DNA from: Tepidiphilus sp. J10
Lineage (GTDB): Bacteria > Pseudomonadota > Gammaproteobacteria > Burkholderiales > Thiobacillaceae
Assembly: GCA_945897955.1 (NCBI GenBank)
Contig: CAMDGQ010000031.1
Span: 1 to 47,377 of the forward strand
Direction: 5' to 3'
Length of the DNA stretch: 47,377 bases
In this document: one piece after another, positions 33,232-43,629 of the stretch
How the letters are laid out: each line of letters starts with the position of its first letter
Position numbering within the stretch: the first letter of the stretch is position 1
Notes under the pieces: generated by a model
Database searches by the model: none
Seen by the model: the letters and a program-made list of their open reading frames with translations, nothing else
Told to the model about the DNA's origin: nothing
Translations under genes and position numbers: made by a program

Positions 33232-34074
33232 TCACCGTGTCGCCATCGATTCACCCAGACGCACCAGTTTCCCGGCCTGCCAGGACGGGTTGAAGGTCAG
33301 CGGGTCTTTCGGAAACAGCATCACTACCGTCGAGCCAAGCAGAAAGCGTCCCATCTCGTCGCCTTTGGCCAGTTCAACGCTCGGACTGTCGTAGTGCCAT
33401 TCCCGTATTGCGCGCGAGCGTGGCGGTGTGACCACGCCATGCCAGGACGCGGCGATCGAGCCGACAATGGTTGCGCCGACCAGCACCAGCACGAAGGGGC
33501 CGTCAGCACCTTCGAATACACAGACCACGCGCTCGTTGCGTGCAAACAGACCCGGCACGCCGCGCGCGGTGACCGGATTGACCGAGAACAGATCGCCCGG
33601 CACATGAATCATCCGGGTCAACCGCCCGGCGGCCGGCATGTGGATGCGGTGATAGTCGCGCGGGCTCAGGTAAAGGGTGGCGAAATGACCATCCTGGAAT
33701 TTTTCGGCCAGGCTGGCATCGCCGCCGACCAGCGTGGTGGTTGAATAGCGATGTCCCTTGGCCTGGAAAATCTGGTCCCGCTCGATCCGACCGTATTGGC
33801 TGATCGCGCCATCGACTGGGCAGATCAGCGCAGAGTCGCTGAGCGGTCGCGCGCCGACTTTCAGCGCGCGGGTGAAGAATTCGTTGAAAGTTGGATAAGC
33901 GGCGATATCTGAATTCGCCGCCTCGGCCATATTGACCTGATAGCGCGCCACAAAATGCCGAATCACCCAGGTGGTCAGGCCGCCCAGGCGCGCGCGGGCA
34001 AAGCGACCGGCGAGCTCGGTCAGCGCCTGCTTCGGCATCAGGTACTGAGGAAATACTGCAAGTCGGTCAGGCAC
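33232..34074 (-). CDS. psd: Phosphatidylserine decarboxylase proenzyme
   Basis: 280 residues. This membrane-associated enzyme converts phosphatidylserine to phosphatidylethanolamine. It is made as a proenzyme that cleaves itself at the LGST motif (GRFLLGSTVVMLFPKD) to form a pyruvoyl serine at the new N-terminus of the small subunit. Other family landmarks are YPTFNEFFTRALK, ICPVDGAISQYG, YLSPRDYHRIHMPAAG and ARNERVVCVFE. The length is typical of the bacterial long form. It is the first gene of an apparent three-gene operon with the SMR transporter and the methyltransferase. No signal peptide was seen. Confidence 0.96.
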   Translation of the reverse strand: MPDRLAVFPQYLMPKQALTELAGRFARARLGGLTTWVIRHFVARYQVNMAEAANSDIAAYPTFNEFFTRALKVGARPLSDSALICPVDGAISQYGRIERDQIFQAKGHRYSTTTLVGGDASLAEKFQDGHFATLYLSPRDYHRIHMPAAGRLTRMIHVPGDLFSVNPVTARGVPGLFARNERVVCVFEGADGPFVLVLVGATIVGSIAASWHGVVTPPRSRAIREWHYDSPSVELAKGDEMGRFLLGSTVVMLFPKDPLTFNPSWQAGKLVRLGESMATR

Positions 34075-34134
34075 ACTCGATCCTAGTCACATGAATCGGC
34101 CGGCAAGCGGACCCCGGGTGGATTTGCATGGTCA

Positions 34135-34554
34135 TCAGCCGCGCGTATTCGAATTGCCCGCGAACGTGGCCAGTTCAACACGCGGTGCCGGTTCCCAGCC
34201 GTCTTTGCGATGCTCCGCGACAACATTCGTGAAGATGCCGCCGCGGACATAGAACTTGGCGGTCAGGCGCATGAAGCGCGGCTCGGTGGCGCGCACCAGA
34301 TCGTCGAGGATGCGATTGGTGACGTCTTCGTGGAAATGGCCTTCCTCGCGGAACGACCAGATGTACAGCTTGAGACTCTTCAATTCGACGCAGCGTTGGT
34401 CGGCGATGTAGTCCAGATACAGCGTGGCGAAGTCGGGCTGGCCGGTCTTCGGGCACAGGCAGGTGAATTCCGGAATCTCCATGTGGATGTGGTAATCGCG
34501 CTTCGGTTGCGGGTTATCGAAGGTTTCAAGGTCTTTGGCGGGTTGGCTGGGCAT
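34135..34554 (-). CDS. queF: NADPH-dependent 7-cyano-7-deazaguanine reductase (unimodular QueF)
   Basis: 139 residues, the short tunnel-fold form. It reduces the nitrile of preQ0 to preQ1 in queuosine biosynthesis. The catalytic cysteine and acid are in [16 protein letters not shown]; the substrate-binding QueF motif is [24 protein letters not shown]; and [19 protein letters not shown] forms the C-terminal strand. No other queuosine gene is in the window. It diverges from smc, and the two start codons are 94 bases apart, which leaves a small shared promoter region. Confidence 0.95.
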   Translation of the reverse strand: MPSQPAKDLETFDNPQPKRDYHIHMEIPEFTCLCPKTGQPDFATLYLDYIADQRCVELKSLKLYIWSFREEGHFHEDVTNRILDDLVRATEPRFMRLTAKFYVRGGIFTNVVAEHRKDGWEPAPRVELATFAGNSNTRG

Positions 34555-34648
34555 GTGGGTTGGGATAGGTAAAGCAATGAAAAGATGCGCGGGGCACGTA
34601 AAATCAGCGCCGAATTATAGACGCCAGCCAACTTCTCCCTATTTCTCC

Positions 34649-37600
34649 TTGCGCCTCAAACATATCCACATCGCCGGTTTCAAATCGTTTGTCGATCCGG
34701 TCACGCTGCCGGCCAGCGCCCAGTTGACCGGCATCGTCGGCCCGAATGGCTGCGGCAAATCCAACGTCATCGACGCAGTGCGCTGGGTGCTGGGGGAATC
34801 GAAGGCGCGCGAACTGCGCGGCGCCAGCATGCAGGACGTGATCTTCAACGGCTCTTCCGGGCGCAAGCCGGCCTCGCGTGCCTCGGTCGAACTGCTGTTC
34901 GACAACAGCGACGGCAAGGCGGCCGGACAATGGTCGCAATATGCCGAGATTGCGGTCAAGCGGGTGCTGACGCGGGCCGGCGATTCCAGCTATCACATCA
35001 ACAATGTCCAGGTCCGCAAGCGCGACATGGCCGATCTCTTCCTCGGCACCGGCCTGGGCGGCGAGGCCTACGCGATCATCGAGCAGGGCATGATTTCGCG
35101 CATCATCGAGGCCAAGCCGGAGGAACTGCGCGGGTTTCTGGAAGAAGCGGCGGGCGTGTCGAAATACAAGGAACGCCGCAAGGAGACCGAAAGCCGGCTG
35201 CGCGATACACGCGAAAACCTGGACCGCGTTTCCGATATCCGCGAGGAACTTGGCCGCCAACTGGAAAAACTCGGCGTTCAGGCGGAAGTGGCGCGGCAAT
35301 TTTTCCTGCTCGACGCCGACCGCTCGCTGAAAACCCAGTGGCTGGCGTTGACCCGCAAACGCGAGGCGCAAGCCCGGCAGGCCGAACTGGCACGCCAGAT
35401 GGATGCCGCGCGCACCGACATCGAGGCCAAGACCGCCGAATTGCGCAGGCTGGAATCGGAACTGGAAAGCCAGCGCCTGGCCCAGTTTGAAGCCACGGAA
35501 AACCTGAACCAGGCGCAAGGCCGCTTTTATGCCGAAAGCGGCGAGGTCGCCCGGGTGGAACAGGAATTGCGCCATCTGCACGCGACGCGCGAGCGCCTGG
35601 GCAACGAGATAAGCCTGAACCTGGAACGCCAGACTCAGACTTTGGCCGAACAGCAGGCGGCGCTGACGCTGGGCGAACAGAACCGGACCGAACTGGAACA
35701 AGCCGAGGAGCAGGCGGAAATTCTTGCCGAGCGTGCCGCTCAAGCCGGCGAAGCATTGCCGGAGGCGGAAAATGCGATGCGCGCCGCGCAATCCGCCGTC
35801 GCCGCTCAGCAACGCGAAATGAGTCAGCACGAACAAACCGCGCAACTGGAAGAATCCAACCGGGCGCATGCGGAAAAGGTGATCGAGCAGCTCAAGACGC
35901 GCGAGTTGCGCTTGATGCAGGAACAGGAACGTCTGACGGAAAACGACGAGGCTGCCCTGGAGCAGCAACAGATCGCACTGGAAACCGAACAGGAACGCGC
36001 CGAGCGGCTGGCCGAATACCTGGAAGCCGCCCGCGCCGAGTGGCCGCAGCATGAAGCACGTTTGCGGCAAGCGCGACAGGCGCTGGACAACGCCAAGCGC
36101 GAAGCGCATCGACTGGAAGCGGAATCCGCCGCGCTCGCCAAATTGCAGGCCGGCGTGCAGAAGGCGGAGAGCCAGGGCGCGGCCTGGTTGACGACGCTTG
36201 GACTGGAAAACGCCGCGCGCCTTTGGCAGGAAATCCAGGTCGAGGCGGGCTGGGACACGGCCGTCGAAGCTGCGTTGGGCGAAGCGATGGCCGCGCTGGC
36301 GGTTGAAGCTCAAGGCAGCTGGTGCGAAACGCCGCCGGAAGCGCGCTTCGAGTTGCTGCTGCCGGATTCAATAGCGGATTTAATAGGGGACACGGATTTA
36401 ATAGGGGACAGACCACTATTTTATGAATCTCAAAATAGTGGTCTGTCCCCTATTGAATCGTCGCCGGCTAGCGAGGGCGATCTGAATCCATTGGCCGATC
36501 TGATCCATACCGACAACCCGCTGATCGCGCGATTTCTCTCCGATCGACTGGCGCTGGCCTTTGCCACCGACAATCTGCAACACGCCTTGCAGCATCGCGC
36601 GAAACTGCCGCCGGGCGGTTTCATCGCGACGCGTGACGGGCATCGCGTTAGTCGCGACAGCCTGATCTTCAATGCGCCGGAAAAGGCGCATCAGGGCCTG
36701 TTGGCGCGGGCCCGCGAGATCGAGAGATTGCAGGCCGAGAGTGATCTGGCACAGGCCAGCGTCGATGAAGTCGGCGAAGAAGTCACTCAAGCCGAAGCCG
36801 CTCAGCAAACTGCACGTCGCCAGGGCGAGGCGTTGCAGAATCAGCTTGGCCAGGCGCAGACGCAAATCCACCAGTTACAGGTCAGTCTGGTGCGCATGCA
36901 GGAAGCCGCGCGCCGGGTGGCCGACCGGCGCGCGCAGATCGCGGTCGAACTGGACGACATTTACGATCAGCTTGGGATTGAGGAAGCCACCTGGAACGAC
37001 GCCAGCGAACGGAATCGTGAAGCGCTGCTTGAAATCGACCTGGCCCGCGAACGCTTCGATGAAGCGCGCGAAGCCAGGCGCGAGGCCGATCTGAAATTGC
37101 AGACGCTGCGCGAATTGCATCGCCGGGTCGAGCGCGAAGCGCAGGAAGCCGCTTTCCAGGCGCGCTCGCTGGCGACCCGCCTGCAGGATCTGGCCGGTCG
37201 CGGCGCGCGCGCGGAAGCCGTGCTGGCCGATCTGGCGCGCGATCACGCGCGTCTGCAACATGAGCTTGACCAGGCCCGTGAAAGCCCGGCACTGGCGGCG
37301 CTTGACGCGGCGCTGGAAAAGCGCCGGCTTGCGGAAGCCGAACTGACCGAGGTGCGCGAGGCGCTGGAAGGCGCCAATGCCGCCCTGCGCGAACTCGACA
37401 CGGCGCGGGTGACCTGCGAACGCGCCCTGGAGCCGCTGAAGGAACGCGCCGTTGGCTTTGAGCTGAAACTGCAGGAAGCGCAGCTCAACGAAGCTCGCTT
37501 CAGCGAAGAACTTGAAGCCGTCGATCAGGCGGAACTTGAAACCCGTGCGCAAGCCTCCGGTCTGGCAGGTCGTGCCGAATCCTGGCTGAAGAACGAACTG

Positions 37601-38239
37601 AACCGGCTTGAGAGCGAGATCAATGCGCTTGGTCCTGTCAACATGGCCGCGCTTGACGAGCTCAAGGCGGCGAGCGAGCGCAAACAATATCTCGATGATC
37701 AATCGCTCGATCTGGAGACTGCCGCAGCTACGCTGGAAGAGGCCATCCGTCGCATCGACGCAGAAACGCGCACCCGTCTCAAGGATACGTTTGACCGCGT
37801 CAGCCGAGAGTTCAGGACGCTGTTCACCGAGTTGTTCGGCGGCGGCGAGGCGCAACTGATCCTGACCGGCGAGGAGATTCTCGATGCCGGCCTGACTGTG
37901 CTGGCCCAGCCGCCGGGCAAGAAAAACAGTTCGATCCACCTGCTTTCAGGTGGCGAGAAGGCGCTCACTGCGCTATCGCTGGTCTTCGCCTTCTTCCGTC
38001 TGAATCCGGCGCCGTTCTGTCTGCTCGATGAAGTCGATGCGCCGCTCGACGACAGCAATACGGAACGCTATTGCGCACTGGTCAGCAAGATGTCAGCTGA
38101 AACCCAGTTCCTGTTCATTACGCATAATCGCATCACCATGGAAATGGCCCACAACCTGGTCGGCGTCACCATGCCTGAACCCGGTGTTTCGCGTCCGGTG
38201 GCGGTGGATGTGGAGGATGCGGTGCGGATGGCGGTCTGA
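34649..38239 (+). CDS. smc: Chromosome partition protein SMC
   Basis: 1196-residue condensin ATPase. The N-terminal head has Walker A VGPNGCGKSNVIDAVRW and the GTGLGGEAYAIIEQGMISRII segment. Long coiled coils run on either side of a hinge (about 510-680), and the C-terminal head has signature LLSGGEKALTALSL and Walker B FCLLDEVDAPLDDSN. The frame is open to 34535, but I chose the TTG at 34649, because the protein then begins MRLKHIHIAGFKSFVDPV, the canonical SMC start. In the hinge region the coding sequence contains a REP/MITE-like insertion (36375-36454) that stays in frame, so the protein is slightly long for the family. No scpA or scpB is adjacent. Confidence 0.96.
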   Translation: MRLKHIHIAGFKSFVDPVTLPASAQLTGIVGPNGCGKSNVIDAVRWVLGESKARELRGASMQDVIFNGSSGRKPASRASVELLFDNSDGKAAGQWSQYAEIAVKRVLTRAGDSSYHINNVQVRKRDMADLFLGTGLGGEAYAIIEQGMISRIIEAKPEELRGFLEEAAGVSKYKERRKETESRLRDTRENLDRVSDIREELGRQLEKLGVQAEVARQFFLLDADRSLKTQWLALTRKREAQARQAELARQMDAARTDIEAKTAELRRLESELESQRLAQFEATENLNQAQGRFYAESGEVARVEQELRHLHATRERLGNEISLNLERQTQTLAEQQAALTLGEQNRTELEQAEEQAEILAERAAQAGEALPEAENAMRAAQSAVAAQQREMSQHEQTAQLEESNRAHAEKVIEQLKTRELRLMQEQERLTENDEAALEQQQIALETEQERAERLAEYLEAARAEWPQHEARLRQARQALDNAKREAHRLEAESAALAKLQAGVQKAESQGAAWLTTLGLENAARLWQEIQVEAGWDTAVEAALGEAMAALAVEAQGSWCETPPEARFELLLPDSIADLIGDTDLIGDRPLFYESQNSGLSPIESSPASEGDLNPLADLIHTDNPLIARFLSDRLALAFATDNLQHALQHRAKLPPGGFIATRDGHRVSRDSLIFNAPEKAHQGLLARAREIERLQAESDLAQASVDEVGEEVTQAEAAQQTARRQGEALQNQLGQAQTQIHQLQVSLVRMQEAARRVADRRAQIAVELDDIYDQLGIEEATWNDASERNREALLEIDLARERFDEAREARREADLKLQTLRELHRRVEREAQEAAFQARSLATRLQDLAGRGARAEAVLADLARDHARLQHELDQARESPALAALDAALEKRRLAEAELTEVREALEGANAALRELDTARVTCERALEPLKERAVGFELKLQEAQLNEARFSEELEAVDQAELETRAQASGLAGRAESWLKNELNRLESEINALGPVNMAALDELKAASERKQYLDDQSLDLETAAATLEEAIRRIDAETRTRLKDTFDRVSREFRTLFTELFGGGEAQLILTGEEILDAGLTVLAQPPGKKNSSIHLLSGGEKALTALSLVFAFFRLNPAPFCLLDEVDAPLDDSNTERYCALVSKMSAETQFLFITHNRITMEMAHNLVGVTMPEPGVSRPVAVDVEDAVRMAV
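36375..36454. repeat. REP/MITE-like palindrome inserted in frame within smc
   Basis: An 18-bp direct repeat CGGATTTAATAGGGGACA occurs twice back to back (36375-36392 and 36393-36410). The second copy runs into a perfect 23-bp inverted repeat (36400-36422 and 36432-36454, arms containing GGGGACAGACCACTATTTT) with a 9-base loop. It translates in frame as DLIGDTDLIGDRPLFYESQN and then SGLSPIE. The GGTCTGTCCCCTATT arm looks like palindromes often seen near REP-associated tyrosine transposases. Low-complexity, surface-compatible residues and an intact downstream frame argue that the host protein tolerates it. Confidence 0.85.
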
Positions 38240-38271
38240 CGGTCTGGTCTCGGCAATACGCGCCGAGCGCG

Positions 38272-39075
38272 CTATTTCGTCAGTCCCAGATCAAGCGCCA
38301 GATCGCGCGCCGGGTAGTGGAAGCTGACCGGGCCATCTTCTTCGCCATGCACGAATTGATGCACGAAGGGATGGCTGGATTGCGGCATGTCTTTCGCCGG
38401 GCCTTCCGCCACGACGATGCCGTTGTCGATGAAGATGGCGTAGTCGGCGATCTTCAGCGATTCGGCCACGTCGTAGCTGACCACGATGGAAGTCAGACCG
38501 AGCGCATCACTCATGCGGCGGATGATGTTGGCAATGACGTCGAGCGAGATCGGATCAAGTCCGGCAAAGGGTTCGTCATACATGGTGAGCATCGGGTCGA
38601 GTGCCACCGCGCGGGCCAGCGCCACACGCCGCTGCATGCCGCCGGAGAGTTCGCCGGTCATCAGTTTCCGGGCGCCGCGCAGGCCGACTGCATCCAGTTT
38701 CATCAGCACCAGATCGCGGATCATCGCTTCCGGCAGGTCGGTGTGTTCGCGCATCGGGAAGGCGACGTTTTCGAATACGGACAAGTCGGTGAACAGGCCG
38801 CCGGCCTGGAACATCATGCCCATCTTGCGGCGCAGTTTGTAGAGCGCGGCGTTGTCGAGTTCATGCACGATCTGGCCGGCAACCTTCACATAACCGCCGG
38901 CAGGTTCCAGTTGTCCGCCGATCAGTCTCAGCAGGGTCGTTTTGCCGCAGCCGCTGGAACCGAGAATGGCGACCACCTGCCCCATCGGGATAGTCAGGTT
39001 GAGGCCCTTCAACACTTCGCGATCGCCATAGGAAAAACGCAGGTCTTTGATTTCGATCAAGGGTTCGACAGACAA
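38272..39075 (-). CDS. mlaF: MlaF-type phospholipid ABC transporter ATPase, solitary
   Basis: 267 residues starting with TTG at 39075, preceded by CAGGAGA. Walker A is [11 protein letters not shown], then [13 protein letters not shown]-loop MMFQAGGLF, the MlaF-typical [11 protein letters not shown] and [19 protein letters not shown] (signature), and Walker [14 protein letters not shown]. MlaF powers MlaE in phospholipid trafficking at the inner membrane. The H-loop, VSHDV in E. coli MlaF, reads VSYDV here, so Tyr replaces the switch histidine. No mlaE, mlaD, mlaC or mlaB is next to it: downstream is convergent smc and upstream is divergent grpE. Its partners must lie elsewhere, or it serves another permease. 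Confidence 0.88.
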   Translation of the reverse strand: MSVEPLIEIKDLRFSYGDREVLKGLNLTIPMGQVVAILGSSGCGKTTLLRLIGGQLEPAGGYVKVAGQIVHELDNAALYKLRRKMGMMFQAGGLFTDLSVFENVAFPMREHTDLPEAMIRDLVLMKLDAVGLRGARKLMTGELSGGMQRRVALARAVALDPMLTMYDEPFAGLDPISLDVIANIIRRMSDALGLTSIVVSYDVAESLKIADYAIFIDNGIVVAEGPAKDMPQSSHPFVHQFVHGEEDGPVSFHYPARDLALDLGLTK

Positions 39076-39174
39076 CGGGATATCTCCTGGACGTGCTGTG
39101 GCGCCAGTTCGATCGGCGCGAAGTAAACAATTATCGCGGAATCGCCGTATTGGCGCAGTCGGCTTGATCAAGGG

Positions 39175-39200
39175 CTTGAATTGCCTGGTTTCGTCCCCAA
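39175..39200 (+). promoter_or_regulatory. Sigma-32 (RpoH)-type heat-shock promoter of grpE
   Basis: CTTGAA (39175-39180), a 14-base spacer, then CCCCAA (39195-39200) closely fits the RpoH pattern CTTGAA-N13-17-CCCCAT. It ends 32 bases before the grpE start. No CIRCE operator (TTAGCACTC-type inverted repeat) is seen, so control is most simply RpoH-dependent and not HrcA-dependent. Confidence 0.7.
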
Positions 39201-39232
39201 AACGAAGCGGGTTTTTTAGAAATGGAAGTGTC

Positions 39233-39763
39233 ATGTCAGAACAGATCAACACAGAAGCGATGCAACAGGAAGCCGAACAGGTCGTATCGGAAGTCGAGGT
39301 CATGCCCAGCCTGGAGGCGCAGTTGCGCCAGGCTGAACTCAACGCCCAGGAACATCATGACGCCTGGCTGCGCGCCAAGGCGGATGCGGAAAACGCACGG
39401 CGGCGCGCGCTGGACGAGATCGACAAGGCGCGCAAGTTCGCACTTGACCGATTCGCGTCCGACTTGCTGGCGGTGAAGGACAGCCTGGAAGCGGCCCTGG
39501 CAACCGGTGACAGTGCCAGCATCGAAAGCCTGAAAAGTGGCGTCGAACTCACGTTGAAGCAACTGAGCGGAGTGTTCGACAAGAATGGTGTCAAGGAAAT
39601 CAATCCCTTGGGTGATAAATTTGATCCAAATTATCACCAGGCAATTGCGATGGTAGAGGGCGATGGCGAATCCAACAGCGTAGCGAGTGTGCTGCAAAAG
39701 GGTTATGCCCTGAACGATCGCGTGATACGTCCGGCAATGGTCACGGTGATCAAGCCGAAGTAA
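39233..39763 (+). CDS. grpE: Nucleotide exchange factor GrpE
   Basis: 176 residues. The dimeric cytosolic factor releases ADP from DnaK. The N-terminal half is a charged coiled coil (about 25-75, with [21 protein letters not shown]). The C-terminal beta-wing shows [21 protein letters not shown] and [19 protein letters not shown], the GrpE signature. I chose the ATG at 39233, which opens the canonical acidic N-terminus; the frame continues upstream through the promoter. It lies just downstream of an RpoH-type promoter and heads a grpE-dnaK-dnaJ series on the same strand. Confidence 0.97.
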   Translation: MSEQINTEAMQQEAEQVVSEVEVMPSLEAQLRQAELNAQEHHDAWLRAKADAENARRRALDEIDKARKFALDRFASDLLAVKDSLEAALATGDSASIESLKSGVELTLKQLSGVFDKNGVKEINPLGDKFDPNYHQAIAMVEGDGESNSVASVLQKGYALNDRVIRPAMVTVIKPK

Positions 39764-39769
39764 CCCGTC

Positions 39770-39816
39770 CGTCATTCCCGATCCGGGCTTGTAAGCCCGT
39801 TTTCTCGGGAGTGACG
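39770..39816. repeat. Nested palindromic repeat between grpE and dnaK
   Basis: Outer arms CGTCATTCCCGA and TCGGGAGTGACG (one mismatch) enclose a perfect inner hairpin CGGGCTT-gt-AAGCCCG. It begins 6 bases after the grpE stop. The CGTCATTCCCG...CGGGA-TGACG outline is typical of dispersed extragenic repeats in beta- and gammaproteobacteria. It may mark an mRNA processing or stability point; no strong T-run follows. Confidence 0.65.
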
Positions 39817-39889
39817 AAAAAACAGCTTGAAATCGGCTATCTCAATCCCACTTGGCAAACACGTTTAATACATTCAGAGGAACATAAAA

Positions 39890-41815
<1,926 letters not shown>

Positions 41816-41851
41816 CTCAAAACCCGGCGCGGGGATAACCCAGCGCAAGCC

Positions 41852-41923
41852 CGTAGGTTGGGCAAAGCGAAGCGTGCCCAACATCGTGGATTGTTGGGCA
41901 CGCTTCGCTTTGCCCAACCTACG
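41852..41923. repeat. Perfect 32-bp inverted repeat between dnaK and dnaJ
   Basis: The arms at 41852-41883 and 41892-41923 are exact complements (outer part CGTAGGTTGGGCAAAGCGAA), with an 8-base loop. The sequence resembles the GTAGGTTGGGC...GCCCAACCTAC repeats found in many proteobacterial genomes and behaves as a MITE/REP-like unit. It fills most of the gap, 36 bases after the dnaK stop and 26 before the dnaJ start. In mRNA it would form a very stable stem that could separate dnaK from dnaJ expression. Confidence 0.85.
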
Positions 41924-41949
41924 TTACTCATGCAATAACGGAATCAGGC

Positions 41950-43080
41950 ATGTCCAAACGCGATTACTACGAAGTCCTTGGCGTCAGCAAAGGCGCTTCC
42001 GACGAAGAAATCAAAAAGGCCTTCAAGAAACTGGCCATGAAGCATCACCCTGACCGAAATCAGGGCGACAAGGCTTCGGAAGAGAAATTCAAGGAAGCGA
42101 AAGAGGCTTACGAGATTCTTTCCGACGGCAACAAGCGCGCGGCTTACGACCAATATGGTCATGCCGGCGTCGATGCATCAATGGGCGGTGGCGCTGGCGG
42201 TTCCGGCAATTTCCGAGATTTTGCCGATGCGTTCTCCGACATCTTCGGCGATGTATTCGGTGGCGCTGGCGGCCGTGGCGGTCGTTCGCATGTCTATCGC
42301 GGCGCCGACCTGCGCTACAACCTGGAAATTTCGCTGGAAGAAGCCGCGCGCGGTACCGAGACCAAGATCCGGGTGCCGGTTCTCAGCGAATGCGAACATT
42401 GTCACGGTACCGGCGCCAAGCCGGGTACCGAACCGACCACCTGCCCAACTTGCGGCGGCCATGGTCAGGTGCGCATGCAGCAGGGATTTTTCTCGGTACA
42501 ACAGGCCTGTCCACGCTGCCACGGTAGCGGCAAGATCATTGCCGATCCGTGTACGCATTGCCATGGCGAAGGCCGGATCAAGAAACACAAGACCTTATCG
42601 GTGCGGATTCCGTCCGGTGTCGATGAGGGTGATCGCATTCGTCTGTCGGGCGAAGGTGAAGCCGGCATCAACGGAGGCCCGCCGGGCGATCTGTATGTGC
42701 AGATTCATCTCAAGTCGCACCAGGTATTCCAGCGCGACCACGATGATCTGCATTGCGAAATGCCGATTTCATTTGCCACTGCAGCGCTCGGCGGCGAGAT
42801 CGAGATTCCGACGCTGGAAGGCCACGCCACGATCAGGATTCCCGCCGAAACCCAGTCCGGCAAGGTATTCCGTCTGCGCGGCAAGGGCATCAAGGGCGTG
42901 CGTAGCCAGCATCCAGGCGACTTGATGGCGCATGTGGTGGTGGAAACGCCGATCAACCTGACCGAGCGACAGAAAGAACTGCTGCGTGAGTTCGATACCT
43001 GCTGCAGCGACCATGAAGGCAAGCACAACCCGCGTGCCAAAGGCTTCATGGACAAGGTCAAGGCGTTCTTCGCGCAGTAA
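41950..43080 (+). CDS. dnaJ: Co-chaperone DnaJ (Hsp40)
   Basis: 376 residues. The J domain (1-70) has [19 protein letters not shown] and the DnaK-activating [11 protein letters not shown] (HPD). A Gly/Phe-rich segment (about 75-120) follows. The zinc-binding domain has four CxxCxGxG-type repeats: [24 protein letters not shown] and CTHCHGEG. C-terminal substrate-binding barrels ([22 protein letters not shown]) complete a class I DnaJ. It follows dnaK with a 134-base gap that contains a 32-bp palindrome. The only apparent heat-shock promoter in the cluster is ahead of grpE. Confidence 0.98.
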   Translation: MSKRDYYEVLGVSKGASDEEIKKAFKKLAMKHHPDRNQGDKASEEKFKEAKEAYEILSDGNKRAAYDQYGHAGVDASMGGGAGGSGNFRDFADAFSDIFGDVFGGAGGRGGRSHVYRGADLRYNLEISLEEAARGTETKIRVPVLSECEHCHGTGAKPGTEPTTCPTCGGHGQVRMQQGFFSVQQACPRCHGSGKIIADPCTHCHGEGRIKKHKTLSVRIPSGVDEGDRIRLSGEGEAGINGGPPGDLYVQIHLKSHQVFQRDHDDLHCEMPISFATAALGGEIEIPTLEGHATIRIPAETQSGKVFRLRGKGIKGVRSQHPGDLMAHVVVETPINLTERQKELLREFDTCCSDHEGKHNPRAKGFMDKVKAFFAQ

Positions 43081-43107
43081 ATAGCGCTGCTCTGGATACC
43101 GCACAGA

Positions 43108-43133
43108 CAGGCTGAAACGACTGTTTCAGCCTG
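43108..43133. terminator. Hairpin between dnaJ and the CZB gene
   Basis: Perfect 11-bp arms CAGGCTGAAAC and GTTTCAGCCTG with a 4-base loop GACT, 28 bases after the dnaJ stop. The T-run is missing (TTGCGG), so termination would be weak or rho-assisted. Placement between convergent genes supports a shared termination or 3'-end-protecting role. Confidence 0.55.
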
Positions 43134-43151
43134 TTGCGGCAGACATTGGCA

Positions 43152-43514
43152 TCATTTTTTGCCCGCCGCCAGCGTGTCCAGTTTCAGTAATTTTTCCACC
43201 AGTAGTCCTGACAACTGGTGCATCTCGGTCAGCTTTTCTTCGGCAGCAGCCTGGTTTCCAGCTTCCTTGAATTCCAGTGCCTGACTACTGGCTTCGTGGA
43301 AGAGGCGATGGGGTTCGATGATCGAATCAAACAACGATTGCGCATCTGGGCCGATTTCGCCGGATTCAACCCGTCCCTTCGTATACAGCCATTGCCCTAA
43401 TTTGCAGTCATGATGGTCAGAGCCGCGAAAATCGCCGCGTCCACCCAGGGTGGCATGTAAGCGGTTCAGATATTGCAAATGGTCGTTCATGCGCATCAAG
43501 AAGAAAGCACCCAT
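43152..43514 (-). CDS. Stand-alone CZB-domain zinc-binding protein
   Basis: 120 residues, starting at the ATG at 43514 that follows CAGGAG. The sequence contains the chemoreceptor zinc-binding (CZB) pattern: RLHATLGG, HHDCKLGQWLY and EPHRLFHEA, giving the 3His/1Cys zinc site. CZB domains normally sit on chemoreceptors or diguanylate cyclases, where they sense zinc or oxidants such as HOCl through the cysteine. Here no signalling domain is attached and no membrane segment is present. It may act in trans on a receptor or on a c-di-GMP enzyme, or buffer zinc. It lies downstream of the BrkB-cNMP gene on the same strand, but a 20-bp palindrome separates them. Confidence 0.82.
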   Translation of the reverse strand: MGAFFLMRMNDHLQYLNRLHATLGGRGDFRGSDHHDCKLGQWLYTKGRVESGEIGPDAQSLFDSIIEPHRLFHEASSQALEFKEAGNQAAAEEKLTEMHQLSGLLVEKLLKLDTLAAGKK

Positions 43515-43554
43515 GATTAGCTCCTGAAACAGCGTTGGTGAAGTATTGAACCTA

Positions 43555-43614
43555 GAACCTTGAATCGCAGTAGGTGGGCTCAGCAATGGGTATCCCTACT
43601 GCGATTCAAGGTTC
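43555..43614. repeat. Perfect 20-bp inverted repeat between the BrkB-cNMP and CZB genes
   Basis: GAACCTTGAATCGCAGTAGG (43555-43574) and its exact complement (43595-43614) enclose a 20-base loop. It starts 16 bases after the BrkB-cNMP stop on the minus strand and ends 40 bases before the CZB start. No T-run follows on either side. It has MITE or REP-like form and is unlike the other palindromes in the window. Confidence 0.75.
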
Positions 43615-43629
43615 AAAGCAGCCCTATCC

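Noticed and set aside
34604-36313. 569-codon antisense frame over the start of smc
   Set aside because: Shadow of the SMC head and coiled coil, rich in F, L and Q by reverse reading of coiled-coil codons.
39076-39232. CIRCE/HrcA operator ahead of grpE
   Set aside because: No TTAGCACTC-N9-GAGTGCTAA or close variant is present.
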